Shown: one piece after another, positions 33,256-46,017 of the stretch | Layout of the letters: the number at the start of each line of letters is the position of its first letter | Position numbering within the stretch: position 1 is the stretch's first letter | DNA from: Candolleomyces eurysporus | Lineage: Eukaryota > Basidiomycota > Agaricomycetes > Agaricales > Psathyrellaceae | DNA length: 64,000 nucleotides | Assembly (NCBI GenBank): GCA_027579435.1 | Contig: JANBPK010000725.1 | Coordinates: 124,001 to 188,000 of the forward strand | Reading direction: 5' to 3' | Position numbers and translations under genes: made by a program | Notes under the pieces: model-generated | Told to the model about the DNA's origin: nothing | The model's database searches: none | What the model saw: only the letters and a program-made list of their open reading frames with translations

Positions 33256-34040
33256 TTAGTCTATGTTTCGACCGGAGTAAAGCAAAATAGCCACGAGAGC
33301 ACAAACATCGAGCATTCCGTGATGAATCGCGGTCGCAGCGACGTTGAGGGAGATAGCAGTTTGGCCCCTTGACAGCGTGCCCAACATCTCTGCGGGGTTA
33401 TAGGCTGTGTTGTACAACTATCCAGGGACGGGATCAGACTTTGCAGGGTTCGACAAGGACAGAAAACTTACTCTAATCGAAGAGTTATGGCTAGTCCACG
33501 CATAGGGCTTTCCTTTCACGGTCATTGTACGGTAGCTGTTGAAGGGTCAGGTACGTCCTAAAAATAAAGTTCGGAGAAGCAGACATACGACATGTCCTGG
33601 GACAGCGGAAGAAACTGTGAAGCGAGGCATTTGGGAACCATATCCTTCACTTCGATGACGGGTTTTTGGTGCCACTCTACTCTTGCGACGACTTCGTTTT
33701 TGTCGTTCCGAATAACCGTCATGGCAGGTTGTCCGAATGTAGGAGCACTCGTGGAGACCGAGAAACAGTGGCGAGCATTCGGACCGAGGACTATGCAATT
33801 CAGAATATCCGGATTCAGAGCCGTGAATTGGAATGCGAGAAGAGGGGATTGCTCCGAAGGTGCTGCGAAGGGCAGGGCTCCAAAAATCGACGGGGGGACT
33901 ACTTGACCGCTATTGTTCCCGCCGAGCCAGGCATGCGCATATGGGTTATTGACAGACATGTTGAGAAGTTCGCAGAAGTTGGTCTTGAGTGGATCCGGAG
34001 GCGAATGTGAATGAGACTCGGAATGCTGTTTTGAAGCCAT
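33256..34040 (-). CDS. DUF6593-like protein
   Basis: Three exons starting at the ATG 34040 (MASKQHSESHSHSPPDP) encode about 215 residues. Exon 1 carries the core of the agaricomycete DUF6593 fold: FQFTALNPDILNCIVLGPN, then beta-strand pairs TVIRNDKNEVVARVEWHQKP and VIEVKDMVPKCL. After an intron (GTATGTCTG to TTCAACAG) comes YRTMTVKGKPYAWTS. The last exon ends AILLYSGRNID with the stop at 33256-33258. The family is abundant in mushroom-forming fungi and its function is unknown. The gene is set apart from its neighbours and shows no coregulation signal. Confidence 0.75.
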
Positions 34041-35591
34041 ATCGATTGTATCTTATATACCCGTGCCTTCAAGCTGTCTTGTCTGAATGACTGGTGTTCC
34101 TCGATGAAACGAGTTGATTATAGCCGAAAGATAGCTAGAATCCGAGTACAAGAAGTATCAGATTCATCGGAACACAGAAAGCGACGCTAGGATATTCAGT
34201 ACACACCGAGACTCCGAGAGTGATGACTGAAGCAGTAGCAAGCGGCTGAAGCCTGATGTCTTCGAGTTTCGCGAGCCCCGATGCTTTGTGCCGATCTGTG
34301 GGCGTATTAACCGTCAGTTCCCCTAGTTTCTCCAACTGACTGACACAATCATTCAGTGTCATGCACGAGGGGCGGTGGAAAGGGCCATTCCTTTACAGGA
34401 CTCGAGGCGGCTAGAGACATATCGGTAAACTTACGTTTAACCTGCGCTCCCTTTCGAGCTATTGGATCGCGATAGTAGCAAGTCGTGAGAAGGCGTAACG
34501 CCCTGGGGCAACATCCGCTACCATCTACATAACCTTTTCGATGAGGCCAGGGCGCTCGAAATCGCGCTCGCCTGGCATGTCGGGCATAGGGACCAGCGGG
34601 AACGCCCTGAGAGCTGTTGTCCGATATACACCATTTAGTAAAATAGGCGAGTGATTCGGGTCGAGTAGCGAATCGTATTCCGAGCATTTCCGCCCTCCAG
34701 CATGCCAGAACTCAGAAAAAATGCGATTCGAAAACCCCAAGGCATGTACTTGAGCTTGGAAAAAAGACCTTGACTTTCTCCATTTGGAAACGCGGCATGG
34801 GCAGGCCGGCAACGGCCAGCTGGTATCTTGATCCTAGTGCAAATAAATATCACATCATGATCCTAAATGAAGCACTTCCAGTTTAATGGGTGAGGTATTC
34901 AGAGTGTTCGCCACAGGTCAGATAATTGCTAGTGTGGATGCTCTCTTATTCTCTAATAGGCTTGTCCTACGACGGTTGAGCAAACTATCCATCACGGCGA
35001 AGCTTGAGAACGAACTGTGTCAATCGCAGTGCCAAGCATCCAGTAATGACGCCTTCCGCAGTCCTGAACGACTTTGAAGTGATGCTCCTTTGACATCCTG
35101 GGTATCCTCCATCCACGTTTTGTGGAAGAAAAAATCCTGCACTCAACGGTGTTCACCATCCGTTAGTTTATGTTCATCATCTAAGCCCGGAATACCGAGG
35201 CTCAGCGCGCGCATCTTCCGAGACAGGTATAACTTGAACTGAATTTTTTGAGCCAAACGGGAATAGCCTGGCAGGCACTAATGATTTCAGCTTGCGGATA
35301 TGATTTTCTAAAGTATGGATCTCTTGTATACTGCGTGCGTGCTACTATGATGAAGTTCGGATTAAGATACCATCCAGAATTACAGGGTTTAGGTGAGCGT
35401 CGCCTCCTCCGAGTCTGTTTCGGATAAGACCAAGGTACGGCGGGGCATCCGCCGGATGTTAAACCGTCTTTAGTCGGTGCGGGTTTTCGAGGCTAGAATT
35501 GAACATTCAGTCCCCTGGAAGTTTGAGCTGGTTGAATGTACTCACGCAGAGATCGAGAGGTGAGATCATTGCTCAGTTGACCAAGGTCAAT
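34041..35591 (-). other. Unresolved region, possible decayed or lineage-specific gene
   Basis: Minus-strand open pieces occur between about 34135 and 34860, with recurring splice-like signals. One piece reads RTTALRAFPLVPMPDMPG and another KLGELTVNTPTDRHKASGL followed by a hydrophobic tail. They may be exons of one spliced gene, but I could not join them without stops and recognise no family. Between about 35080 and 35591 I see nothing. Confidence 0.3.
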
Positions 35592-36689
35592 TTATGGCCC
35601 GCCTCCTGTTACAGGCGGCGTTGATGCTGATTGTTGACCGGAGCCGGCTTTGCGCTCAAGACGCTTGAGGAGTACACCGGTACAGCTCTCTAGAGCTTGT
35701 ATTTCTTCGGGTTCGGGATCTGCACACCCGGCCCAACGAATGCGAAGGTTTTCGTCAATAAGATAAACGTATCCGACTTTGCTGTTGGTCATTCCCATTG
35801 CTTCGCGAACGTACTCCATATTTTGGGTGGAGACAAGATAATTTTCATGAAGTTCGGGAGGGATATGTTGGCGGAGTTTGCCGAGGAAGAGGTTGACGAG
35901 GAAAGCCTTTAGCAAGTTTTCCTGGAGATTAACCTGGACATATTGATATTGGGGATGCGAAGAGAAGCGGTTGTGAGTTGGCTCAACGAAACCTTGGGCA
36001 TGCATCTGAAAATTTCCCGCTAGTCCTTCAGTAGCAACCCTAGTTGAAACGCCGCTGAACACACCTCTGACATTCTCGTGCTGAGCATCGCAAGCACGGT
36101 GATCTTTCCAAAGCATATCTCCGTGGTATTCTTCGTGGACTTGTCCAGTAACGATTTACCTGATATGTTCGGAAGATATAACGATTTCTGCGGAGTATGT
36201 TTGTCAGGTTTAGCAAAGCCCTTGTTGTCCAAGTCGGAAGTACTCACATCATCTCGAATGAGGACTTTTGGAGCAATCCAGGTCTTTCCACCGTGTCTTC
36301 GGGTCATATTCAAGTCATGGAAGTAGCCTTTCGTAGCCTCCTTTACACTTGACTAAATTAATCTTCCGGTTGGTTTGTAAAACGAGTTACACTCACAGAT
36401 GGCGTCGTTGCACTGTAAGGACATCGTTGTCCATCATCTCCTTCATTCTCTGTGTCTTGGTTTTGACAATCGTCGTAGGCCGTTCTCTGACACCAAGAGG
36501 ACGACCAAGAGGTCCTAACTCGGGCTCTTCTGCGGACGAACTCTGCCCTGCAGAGGTAGATGCTTCCGGCTGAGGCGCTATGGGTTTCCGCTCATGCTGC
36601 TCGGCCCATACATTCGGGGAAACGTGCAAGTGTCGACGCGCTGAAGGCAAAGGTCTCTGGCGTAGAAGGGAGTTGCGTATTGCCAGCAT
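35592..36689 (-). CDS. ATP10: Mitochondrial ATP synthase assembly factor Atp10
   Basis: Atp10 is a mitochondrial inner-membrane chaperone that helps build the Fo sector by binding Atp6. The start is the ATG at 36689. The N-terminus MLAIRNSLLRQRPLPSARR followed by HLHVSP is a typical basic mitochondrial presequence. After a Ser/Pro-rich linker come the family segments LGRPLGVRERP, KEATKGYFHDL, GGKTWIAPKVLIRDDKSLYL, TTEICFGKITVLAMLSTRMS and, in the final exon, NLFLGKLRQHIPPELHENYL, GYVYLIDENLRIRWAGCADP and LESCTGVLLKRL. At least three introns interrupt it. The stop is at 35592-35594. It shares a 230 bp divergent promoter with the GT61 gene. Confidence 0.9.
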
Positions 36690-36919
36690 TTGTGGGCAAC
36701 CGTCGATGATAGTCGAATTCGAGTACAAATCCAACCTGCCACCTCAGTTTCTCGAACGCGACGTCGGAGCACTGCCACCCTTTCCGGCAACCGGATCAAA
36801 AACATCGTCACGGTGTTTGTTTGTCTGTATTGGTTTCAAAGGTCAAAGGCCTCGTCTGAGACCGCTACCAGATTCCGCCTTGCTTGCATCGGTTCAGCAA
36901 CTACATCGTTGTCCTCACG
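36690..36919. promoter_or_regulatory. Divergent promoter between ATP10 and the GT61 gene
   Basis: Only 230 bp separate the two divergent start codons, so both promoters and 5' UTRs must overlap here. No defined transcription-factor site was assigned. Confidence 0.5.
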
Positions 36920-38827
36920 ATGAGATGGACAGCGCCGCCAGAACGACGTGAAATAGTTCTCGTCCTAGTCTCCATAACCGCCTACCTACTTGCCTACAAC
37001 ATCGAAACATCTCTGAGCTACGTCGGAATCGACCCTGTCGCTGCCCAGGGCGCTGTGTTTCGACGTATCGGTTTGGGGAAGACCAAGGTGCTTGGACGAG
37101 ATGGACGCAAGCCCTCAGGATGGAGAGACAGCCTAGAATTGGAGATTTTTGGCTCGTGGGCTTGGGATCAGAATCACATTGCCGGAGACGGTGATGAGCG
37201 AAGGCAGACCAAGGGATCCGGACGACACGGTGCTCAGTGGATCGAGCGGAGGGTTGCTCGGGAGTTTGACAGCGAGCGTTTTGGGGAGGATACTATCAAC
37301 GAATCTTTCAGGTCGTGGAAAGACGATATACCGTTGGTCAGCGTTGTGAAGCACGTTCCCGGTACGGTGCTCACACCTTCCCCTTGCCCTCTTTCACTTA
37401 ATGTTGCCTCACCTTAGGTTATACCGTTCTTGACAACGTTATTATCCACAGTGGAACTGTCTACCTGGTTACAGAAGACCGAGCAAGTCTCCCCCCCCTT
37501 AAAATCTATCGTCGAGACGACTGGCAGCGGCCATGATCAATGGCAGGTCGTCACCAAAACGGAAGCACTTGACAAGGTCGGCAAGTACGGTGGCTTGTAA
37601 GTTTGGTTCATTCCTTTTTGCTCCATGAGACTCATGAAGGAATGCTTGTAGTATCTCCGGAGTTTCTTGGATGTCTCTGAACGACCGGCCTTGTGAGTCC
37701 CGAATCCTTTAGTATGCAAGCAATTAATTGATCACTCCGCAAGCCAACACGACTCTGGTTGATCTCTGGCGGGTGTATAGCTCCCTTGACCACCAGATCG
37801 ATGACGAAGGTCATACAAACCTCCCACCTCCACGTCGTCTCATATATCCTCGCCTGCCCTACTTCTCCGACCCCGATCCAGAAGATGCAGCCCAAGAGAA
37901 AGAGCGTCCCCGCACTGACACCGGGCTCGATCACTACCTGCTCAAAGCCGCATTCCCTCAACTGGACGTACAGTATCGCCAGGATTGGCAAGACTATCAC
38001 AAAATGAGCGTCCCATTTGTCTTTGAAAGGCTAGTCATCTCCGACCGGACTGCGGCAGCTCAATCGGTCAATGAAGGACAGCCCGCAAACTCACCGCCGT
38101 TTTCACTTGAAGCTTCTGGCCATTGGTGGGAACCCGTGCGTCGAACGCTGGTGTCTTACTTCGACAGGCTGGGTGACGAAGCCAGTGATGCGGACGGCGG
38201 CTCAGGCTTTTGGGGCCGTTCGAAGTCGAAGAAGGTTATCGCTTTCATTGACAACCAATCTGACTCGACAAAGAGTGGGAAATCAGCTATGATTCCAGAA
38301 GATTACGACTACCTTGCTCGGTCTCTCCGAAAACTTGGAAGAGACAATGGATACGAAGTCCACGTCATCTCTACGAACTTGGGAGACACGACATGGGAGG
38401 AAAAGATGGATGTGATCATCAGGTCAACGGTAAGAGGTTCATTGGAAAATTGCTAGCCGGGCCTTCGCTAATGGCACCAAATTGAAATTAGATTGTCATT
38501 GGCGTTCACGGGGACCACCTTTTCGACGCCATGTGGATGCGGCCATCCTCCAAAGCGACATTAATGGAGCTCTTCCCCCAAGGCACCTTCTCAAGTAATA
38601 GAGAGCTGGTCACGCGAGCATTAGGACTCAATTATATCGCATGGTGGACTGATGAGTACGTTTGATCGTGGTACTTCTCCCCAAATTATCTGACATGCTT
38701 CGTTAGGCATTTCTCAGGGGAAAGCTTACCTGCGCCTACCAAAGACAGCAACCAACCCGTGCATATCAACGTTGACAAGGTCATCAAGGAAATACACGCC
38801 ATATTATCTAGAAAAGAGGAACAATAA
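36920..38827 (+). CDS. Family 61 glycosyltransferase (DUF563), type II membrane protein
   Basis: Predicted Golgi or ER glycosyltransferase of CAZy family GT61, which includes fungal xylosyltransferases and EOGT. The start is the ATG at 36920 (MRWTAPPERREIVL). One membrane segment, VLVLVSITAYLLAY, lies near residues 14-27, with the catalytic domain after it. Exons are joined by short introns near 37362-37418, 37597-37650, 37693-37742, 38429-38490 and 38654-38706. The GT61 landmarks are near the C-terminus: IVIGVHGDHLFDAMWMRP followed by MELFPQGTF, then LGLNYIAWW. The DYDYLARSLRKLG and NGYEVHVIST segments are consistent with the preceding Rossmann-like part. The stop is TAA 38825-38827. The acceptor sugar and donor cannot be inferred from sequence alone. 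Confidence 0.83.
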
Positions 38828-40100
38828 AGGACTTTTGACCACCATTGGTGGTCCGTATTTCGATAGACATTCACCTTCCTCTGAAGTTACCAACAGACTG
38901 GATGCGCTGTTAAGATGGGTTGCTTGTGGGTAGGTTATCGGCTTCCTTGTATGTTTAGCACCCTCGTTTAGCACCTTCTTTACCATACCCACGTTCTTTT
39001 CACTAATACATGCGGCCATAATACTATTTATCGCACCCTTTTCAAGAAATCTAGAGCAAAAGCAAAATTGTAAACCACCGTATATGGTGTGGCACTGACG
39101 GTACGATCGGGCGGATGCACTTTGCGCAGCTGATCATTCCGATTGCTCACAACGTTTCATTAATGCATCAAGTCCAATGTGCCCTGATGCTATCGATGTC
39201 CATGAGCTTTAATTTATATCCTCTAAAGTCAGTATTTACAAACCATGTCGTCGGTGCTTACAAGGCACTCAAAATTGCCTCTCGTGGCCTGGCCCATAGA
39301 CCTCGGCTAGAAGTCGCCGGCAACATCTCTCGGATGGGTCGGATCACCGCTCACTCTCTTGCTTGCCGGTTCACCATGCCATCCTGTGCTCACACCCTTT
39401 CCTGCCAGAAGCTCAAGCTCGAATGAGAAGATTTTTTTTGACCGATACTCGGGTGTGGGTACTAATTCAGTCTTACCCTTTTCTCATACGAGAAGAATAT
39501 CGAACTCAAAGATTTTCAGCGACTAGTGGTAGCTTTTCCCATGTGCACTGGTCATGGCCGCCATGACCAGTGCAAGCAAACTTAAGGATGATTGACAACC
39601 GGGTCACTGTTCCTATACTCGTTGAGCCCATTTTGCTCAACCTAAACCTGCTTACCGCTGAAGGGTGAACGCTGGACGCTGTCTGCCTTGTAGCGGATCT
39701 ACGGATCTAATACAGTGTTTTATGGCATCTACAAGTTGCGCAACTCACCGGCATGCCCCCAAAACACCGGAGAAAGGCTTCTGAGGGCTTCTGGAAGCGG
39801 AGTCGAGAGGGCGAAGTCTTCTAAACGCCCCATTTAGAGGTGCCTGGTACTGTCATCAGCCTCGTCAGGACCAATAGACTCATCGGAAAGTTGTCGGGCC
39901 GCGCGAGTAAAGGCAAACTTTTGACAAAGAAAACATAACGTCAGGTTCCGCTCTCTGGTGGGATTTTGTCTTTAAACAGTCGCCATGAAGCTTCCTCGCC
40001 ATATATTCCTCTTCTCCCTCTTAAAGAGGCTCATCTCACCCCCGGTGCTTCCTCTTCTGCCCCTTGCAGTCATCCTCTCCCCGACAGCTGCTATTCGAAG
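38828..40100. other. Intergenic region containing a 31 bp palindrome
   Basis: No gene was recognised. A near-perfect inverted repeat lies at 39544-39574. The stretch 39966-40100 is in frame with the downstream transporter start, and an upstream ATG at 39966 would add 45 Ser/Pro-rich residues. Confidence 0.45.
39544..39574. repeat. Perfect inverted repeat, 15 bp arms with a 1 bp centre
   Basis: The left arm TGCACTGGTCATGGC (39544-39558) is followed by one C and then its exact reverse complement (39560-39574). It lies about 530 bp upstream of the MFS transporter start. It could be a dimeric regulator site or a small hairpin. No T-run follows. Confidence 0.8.
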
Positions 40101-42466
40101 ATGTCCGATGAGATAGGCCGTTCAGACGGTGCCAATGACGCCCGACTCACGTCATTGGACGCCCCTCAGCTTTCCAAACTTGCCTCGGCCAATTCATCAT
40201 CAACTCACGTACACTCTAATTCCGAAACCAAGACCAATTCTTTGAACGATGCTCATCCTCCGCCACTGCACAACGCCCCGGGACATGGCGAGAGTGCCTT
40301 TCCTGCCGACAAGGAAGGTGAAGCTATTGAAAACATTGAAGATGATTGGGAATGTGATCCAGAAAACGCGAGGAATTGGCCGTCATCGAAGAAGTGGACT
40401 GCTGTATCGATCGTAAGTGCTTTACTCTAATACCCTTGTTAGTCGCTCATCGTTCCTGTAGGTCTCCTTTTACTGTTTCGTATCGCCATTAGCTTCGTCT
40501 ATGATGGCGCCAGGCATTCCAGAGCTTGCAATCAAGTACGGGATCACAAATAGTACAGTGATCGCATTGACTCTCTGCATTTTCTTGCTTTCGTTCGCCA
40601 CTGCTGTACGTCGTTTTATCGATCGTGTGATATTTTTATGTTTCTAAATCCGATATCCCTAGCCCCTCATCCTTGCTCCCTTGTCGGAGATGTATGGACG
40701 CACATGGGTTAGTGATATTTGAGCTCACTCCTCGCTATCTTTGAGAAGCGAGTTCTGTTTTAGGTCCTGCACATCGGAAATCTATTCACAATGGGCTTCA
40801 GCTTCGGCTGTGCTTTCGCGCCGAATACAGGAGCTCTCATCGCGTTCCGCTTCTTATGTGCGAATAGCGATAATTCTCATCTGAAATAACTCCGTATTCA
40901 TTGGTATTCATCTAGCCGGGCTTTCTGGTAGCGCCCCTGTAGCGTGTGGTGGAGGTTCCGTGGGTGACCTGTTTGCTGAGAAAGACCGTGCTTCAGCTAT
41001 GGCACTTTTCAGCCTGGGGCCTCTCATTGGTACGTAATGTTTCCCTCTCAAACTTTCGAATGACTAACAGCCCCTTCAGGGCCCGTGGCTGGACCTGTGG
41101 CCGGCGGTTTCATCACTCAAGCAATTGGGATCAAATGGGTCTTCATTGTTATTGGCAGTACGTGTCTCTCAGGTCTTTTATTCGCACGCGCCTCATCATA
41201 TCTTCTAGTTACTTGCGGTATCGCCTCACTCGTTGGCATCCCCCTTCTCAAGGAGACATATGGTCCAGTTATTCGCCTTCGTCGCGCAAGGAAGGTGGCA
41301 GACTACGAGAAGGCTGCCAAAGGACACCCTCATTTGGAGGCTTCGCATGGTGATAAAATCAAGATTCTATGGGATAACTTGGCAAGGCCTATCTACATTC
41401 TCTTTAAGAGTGCGATTTGCTTCATTTTGTCATTGTACATGGCGGTGTAAGTTCCCTTTCTTGCTCTATCCATTCAACATCGCGCTAATGTTGAATTTTC
41501 CAGGATGTATGGTTCGTACAATTCTACCTCTGTGAAAATCTGTTCGTGCTCAACGACTCCCTGTAGGCATTTTCTACCTAATGTTTACAACCTTCGCCGG
41601 TATGACCATCCCATTCTGCTACATCCACTCAACTCACATCACTTTGCAGAGTTCTTCGCGACGACTTACGGCTTCAAAGCTGGCGTCGGCGGTCTTGCTT
41701 ATCTTGGGTTGGGCATCGGATTTATGTCTGCCACGATTTGCGGAGCTAAATTTGCAGATGCCATATACCAGAAAGTATGTTTCTTATGCCTGCTTATCGA
41801 TGCGTGTACTAAAATATTCCAATACAGTTGGCTGCTCGTAATGGCGGCGTGGGTACACCAGAAATGCGAATTCCCGCTCTCTTCTTCGGCTCTTGGTTCG
41901 TTCCCATTGGACTCTTGTAAGTAAACCCTCGCACGTTTGTGAGATGATCGCTGACAACTAGACGCCGTCTTCAGCTGGTACGGTTGGTCTGCCGATGCGA
42001 AGTTGCACTGGATCATGCCAATTATCGGTTCTGGTATCTTCGGGTTTGGGATGATGACGACTTTCCTGCCAATTCAATTGTACTTGGTCGACTCGTTCGA
42101 GTTTGCCGCAAGTGCTGTCGCTGCATCAGCTGTAAGCGTTTTCTTCGTAGATGGCGTCATGTTCTTGACCCTTTACTGACCACGATCCCCTTTAGCTCTT
42201 CCGTTCCCTTCTAGGCTTTGCTTTCCCTCTCTTCGGAAAGCAAATGTTCGACAAGCTCGGACTCGGACCCGGAAACTCAGTGCGTCTTCACTTTTATATA
42301 TCGCAAGGATGTGGGCCGACCTTTCTTTTTCTTCCAGTTACTCGGAGGACTGGCAATCCTGCTTGGTATCCCGTTCCCAGTATTCCTGTGGTACAAAGGC
42401 GCGGCTTTGCGAGCAGCAAATCCCCTTACGGCTAAAGGGGCCCAGCCCAACGCACCCTCCCCATGA
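40101..42466 (+). CDS. MFS transporter, DHA1 drug/polyamine type
   Basis: Proton-coupled antiporter of the major facilitator superfamily at the plasma membrane, with about 12 transmembrane segments split over many short exons. I chose the start MSDEIGRSDG at 40101; an in-frame ATG at 39966 would lengthen the tail. The long acidic N-terminus ends in the family signature DDWECDPENARNWPSSKKW. The loop 2-3 motif is APLSEMYGRTW. The antiporter motif C is GPLIGPVAGPVAGGF. The central loop carries LLKETYGPVIRLRRARK. Later helices include LAYLGLGIGFMSATICG and the loop GSGIFGFGMMTTFLPIQLY. The C-terminus ends NPLTAKGAQPNAPSP. Fungal relatives export polyamines, azoles or cycloheximide; the substrate here is unknown. 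Confidence 0.85.
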
Positions 42467-42823
42467 TGAATATGATGAAACACGCTGCATACCCTCAAAA
42501 TACAGAACTCCATTTCGTTTTTCTGCAAGCTCAAATCTGCACCCTATCTGGAATTTCTCAATCATTTATACCTTAAAATCCACTGACTCGTAATCTTTCG
42601 CGATTCTCCACTCATTAGCAATTTATACCATACACCTCCCGTATCACAACTCTTTGTAGCATTATTATTGGCCGTTATCTTATACTCCTCATGTGTAGAA
42701 GCTTCTAAAGGAACTCGAATCGTGTTAGTATTTAGGAAACTGGCCAGCCACATATCAGCAATCACCAACATATGTGGGAAAGGCAGGTGCGCACTGCGCA
42801 CCGCCAGGCAGCTTGCATGATGC
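42467..42823. other. Intergenic region with nothing recognised
   Basis: This 357 bp lies between the transporter stop and the first F-box-like gene. It is AT-richer than its flanks and probably holds a 3' UTR and a promoter. Confidence 0.4.
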
Positions 42824-44287
42824 ATGTTCACCATGTTCGCCCTCTTCACCAGGTCACCGGCCGCCACCAGAGGCAGCAGCAGTCCTCAAGGCATGCTCGA
42901 CGATTTGCCTAAAGCACCTTCAAATCCATCAGAGCCCCGTATTCCGCCAGAGCTGATTAGCCTCGTTATCGATGCCTTGGGTAGGACCGCACGGCATCAA
43001 ACCGACTCCTTGCAAGGCCTCCTCCAGGTATCCTTGGTTTCGAAACAGTTTTGTCTTCACCAAGCGAGATCCCACATATTCCGATCTGTGGAGTTTGGCT
43101 GCCACCCACATGCAGACGCTTCCAATGGCAGTAAAGTCGATGTTCGCCGCCTCAAAGGCCTGCTAGACATATTGGTCGGAAACGAGACGCTAGCCTCGTA
43201 TATACTATGCTTCAAGGTCAAAATGACACCATTCATTCGAGCCCAGCGGGATTTGGACACCTTCAATCAAGTTCTTCCCGGTATCCTGGGACGCCTACGT
43301 TCGCTCACGATGTTTGTTTTCGAGAGTCCGAACATGTTTCAATGGAATAAACTGTCGGGTGAGGTTCACGAAGCCGTAGCACAATGCTGTTCGCTTCCAA
43401 GTCTCCAGCGGCTTGACCTCCAAGGATTCTGGGACCTCCCACCTAATTTGGTCTTCTCTCCCCCCTCCCTGCAAAAGCTAAGCTTGCTCAACATTTCCGG
43501 TGACCCCCGGCTCCTGCAAGCAGAGTCCCCGATCCCTGTTGCATGGGCAGGGCGCCTCAAAGTCTTGAATTCCCAGAACGCTGCCACAATCATTGCCCCA
43601 TGCACCCTCAATAGCCTTCCCTCGTTCGCCGCTTTGGAGGGCCTGGGGTTATCGATCAGCAACATTTCCGACGTTCAGACCCTTCGTCGCTTTATCACAG
43701 TATGCAGAGACACACTGCAATTCCTGAATGTGCTTTTAATTCCACATACAGGTGAGCCCGCTCCAGATCTCAGTCCCTGACGTATACGTATTCAAATCTA
43801 CCATTCAGGATGGACTTTAGACGACATCGATTTGACATTTCTGCCTCAACTAACCCGATTTGGCCTGTTCGTGTGTCCCGGAGAACAGCAACCTACCCTA
43901 CAATGTCCTGGATTCATCCCCAATCTTATCAACGACTGCCTTCGCACCCAAGGGAATCTGGAGATGTTATCTCTCTTCATCACCTTCCGTACATCCTCGT
44001 TACCTTCCGGCGAATTAACCGGCTTTTTGGAGAATCATGAATCGTGGGGAAGGCTTGATGAACATCTGACCAGCGGCGCGGCGAGGCGTTTGCAGACGGT
44101 AAACCTCGTTATTGTCGTTACTATCGACGGCCTCGATGCAGAGGATCCCGAGGATCGGTTTGAAGACCTGGAAAGCCAACTTATGAATGAAGTCCGGTCA
44201 TCTTTCCCCAAGAGTGTGGAGAAAGACCGTATTACGATTGAAATCGATGTTAGGCGACATCCTCGTGCCCAGGGTTCGATCGTCTGA
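42824..44287 (+). CDS. F-box-like protein, tandem copy 1
   Basis: Two exons encode about 460 residues. The N-terminal F-box-like motif reads RIPPELISLVIDAL, then LLQVSLVSKQFCLHQARSHI and FRSVEF, as in the many F-box-like proteins of agaricomycetes. Leucine-rich helical and strand repeats follow, with no catalytic motif. The intron runs from GTGAGC at about 43753 to CATTCAG near 43808, joining PHT to GWTLDDIDL. The stop is at 44285-44287. The start could be the ATG at 42824 or the later in-frame ATG at 42893 (MLDDLPKAP). Such proteins are thought to recruit substrates to SCF ubiquitin ligases. The neighbour at 44450 is a diverged paralogue. Confidence 0.7.
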
Positions 44288-44449
44288 AATGGACGAAACA
44301 AGGTGCGCAACTTCGCCGCTTTCTGATCGTTGGGCGTATCTGGCTTACTTTGGGCCAGCGTCTGGGCACTCCCTTTTCCATTCTTGACAGTACACATGGC
44401 AAGCGAGATGAAATGTCCGCGCTAAGGTAACTCGCTGTGGCGTAGGCTC

Positions 44450-46017
44450 ATGGAGAGTGGAAGGGAACAAGTATTTAAACGCGCTCTCGCGTTGAGCTCT
44501 GATCTTTACCACATCATCAAGCAAGCGCTCCCACTTCCAACCAAATCCCGTAATCACTCAGCCTGGCTTGATATGAACCCTTCACCTCTTTCCTTACCCT
44601 CACCTGTTGCCAGCGATGGCCCCAACCTACCCCCAGAAATGATAGACACCATTTTCGACCATTTGGCGTCCAACAAGAAAGATGTCAATACTTACCATAC
44701 ACTGTTGGTGTGTTCCCTCGTATCGCGCCAAGTCGCTCGAAGGTGTCGGATGCACCTGTTTCAAGAAGTGAACCTCGGTTGGTCGAAGGAGGCATTAACT
44801 GCACAGGAATCCCAATCCATAACAACCGGTACCATTCGTGGATTCGTCGGCATCCTCGAGAATCGTACCCTTTCACAGCAGGTGCAATGCCTGAGGGTGA
44901 ATCCGGGGTTCTACTTAAACACGGATCACTGGAGCGAATTCTGCGACGACCTCCCCATCATCCTCGACCACTTGACCTCCCTCCGATCATTTGCCTTGAC
45001 CCATGGCTCTGATCCCGATGCCTTATCGGTTTCCTGGAATTTCTTCCCGACCCCTGCGCAGATAGCCGTTCGGAGGTGCTGCATGCGTTCCACAATCCGG
45101 TCCCTTGAATTCCGTGGATGTGTTGAACTTCCAGCGTCCCTTATCTACAACTGCCCCTCCCTCACCACCCTCTATCTCTCCCTCAGCCGTGATGCCTCAG
45201 TCACAGACCCGGAGCAAATCTCATTCGATGTGGACAATGCCAGCGTTTCGCTTCGGCCATTTTGGTTTCTAAGGAGACTGGTGTGCCAGAATACACTCCC
45301 CTTGCTGCGTCCCGTTATCAGTCGGCCACTCAGTGAAGGAGAGGACGGTCCATTTTCATGCCTCCGACATGTCAATATCGCCGTTTTGACCAATCACGAC
45401 GCGGGACTGGTGGGGCCTCTCTTACAACAATCAATGCGCTCCTTGCAATCGTTGGAAGTGTCGTTTACCTTGTCGACTGGTAAGAGGTTTCTGTTTTCGT
45501 GATGCCTCATGTGCTTAACTTTAGCCTCGTTGTTTCCGTAGACGAGACCACGTTCGCGACCAACTGGGTGCAACTACCATTCTTGCAGCGCTTCCACGTA
45601 TCTATCTACGGCGCGTGCGATGCACACCCTACGCTGCATTACCCTCCCGAAATCTCCGAACTCATCTATCGAGCCGTCCACAATCAGAGCTCGGTCGGAA
45701 ATCTCAGCATTCACGTCACTTGTCAAATGGCGTATGTCCCTCTACTGGATGGCGATGCAATTCTCAAAGACGACCAGGGCTGGATGCGCCTTAGTGAACG
45801 TCTCAGCGGCGAGTTTTTCCCGCAGTTGAGTACTCTTCGGATATCCATGTCCATCGTTCTTGCCCAACAAGACGAGGAGGTTACCCGGGCCGTCTGTGAG
45901 GATGTGGAGGGGCGTGTGAGGAACGAGCTCCTGGAACGATTTGAACGGCCTGGACGGAGCCTAGAGCTCGCCATTGGGGCGCAATCGTTTGTAGAACTTG
46001 CCCCCGGTTTGGAATGA
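44450..46017 (+). CDS. F-box-like protein, tandem copy 2
   Basis: Paralogue of the preceding gene with the same layout: two exons, about 500 residues. The F-box-like motif is NLPPEMIDTIFDHLAS, then LLVCSLVSRQVARRCRMHLF and QEVNLG. Leucine-rich C-terminal repeats follow. The intron runs from GTAAGAGG at 45480 to CCGTAG at 45540, joining LST to DETTFATNW. The stop is at 46015-46017. The start may instead be the in-frame ATG at 44573 (MNPSPLSLPSP). Both genes point the same way, consistent with tandem duplication followed by strong divergence. Confidence 0.7.
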
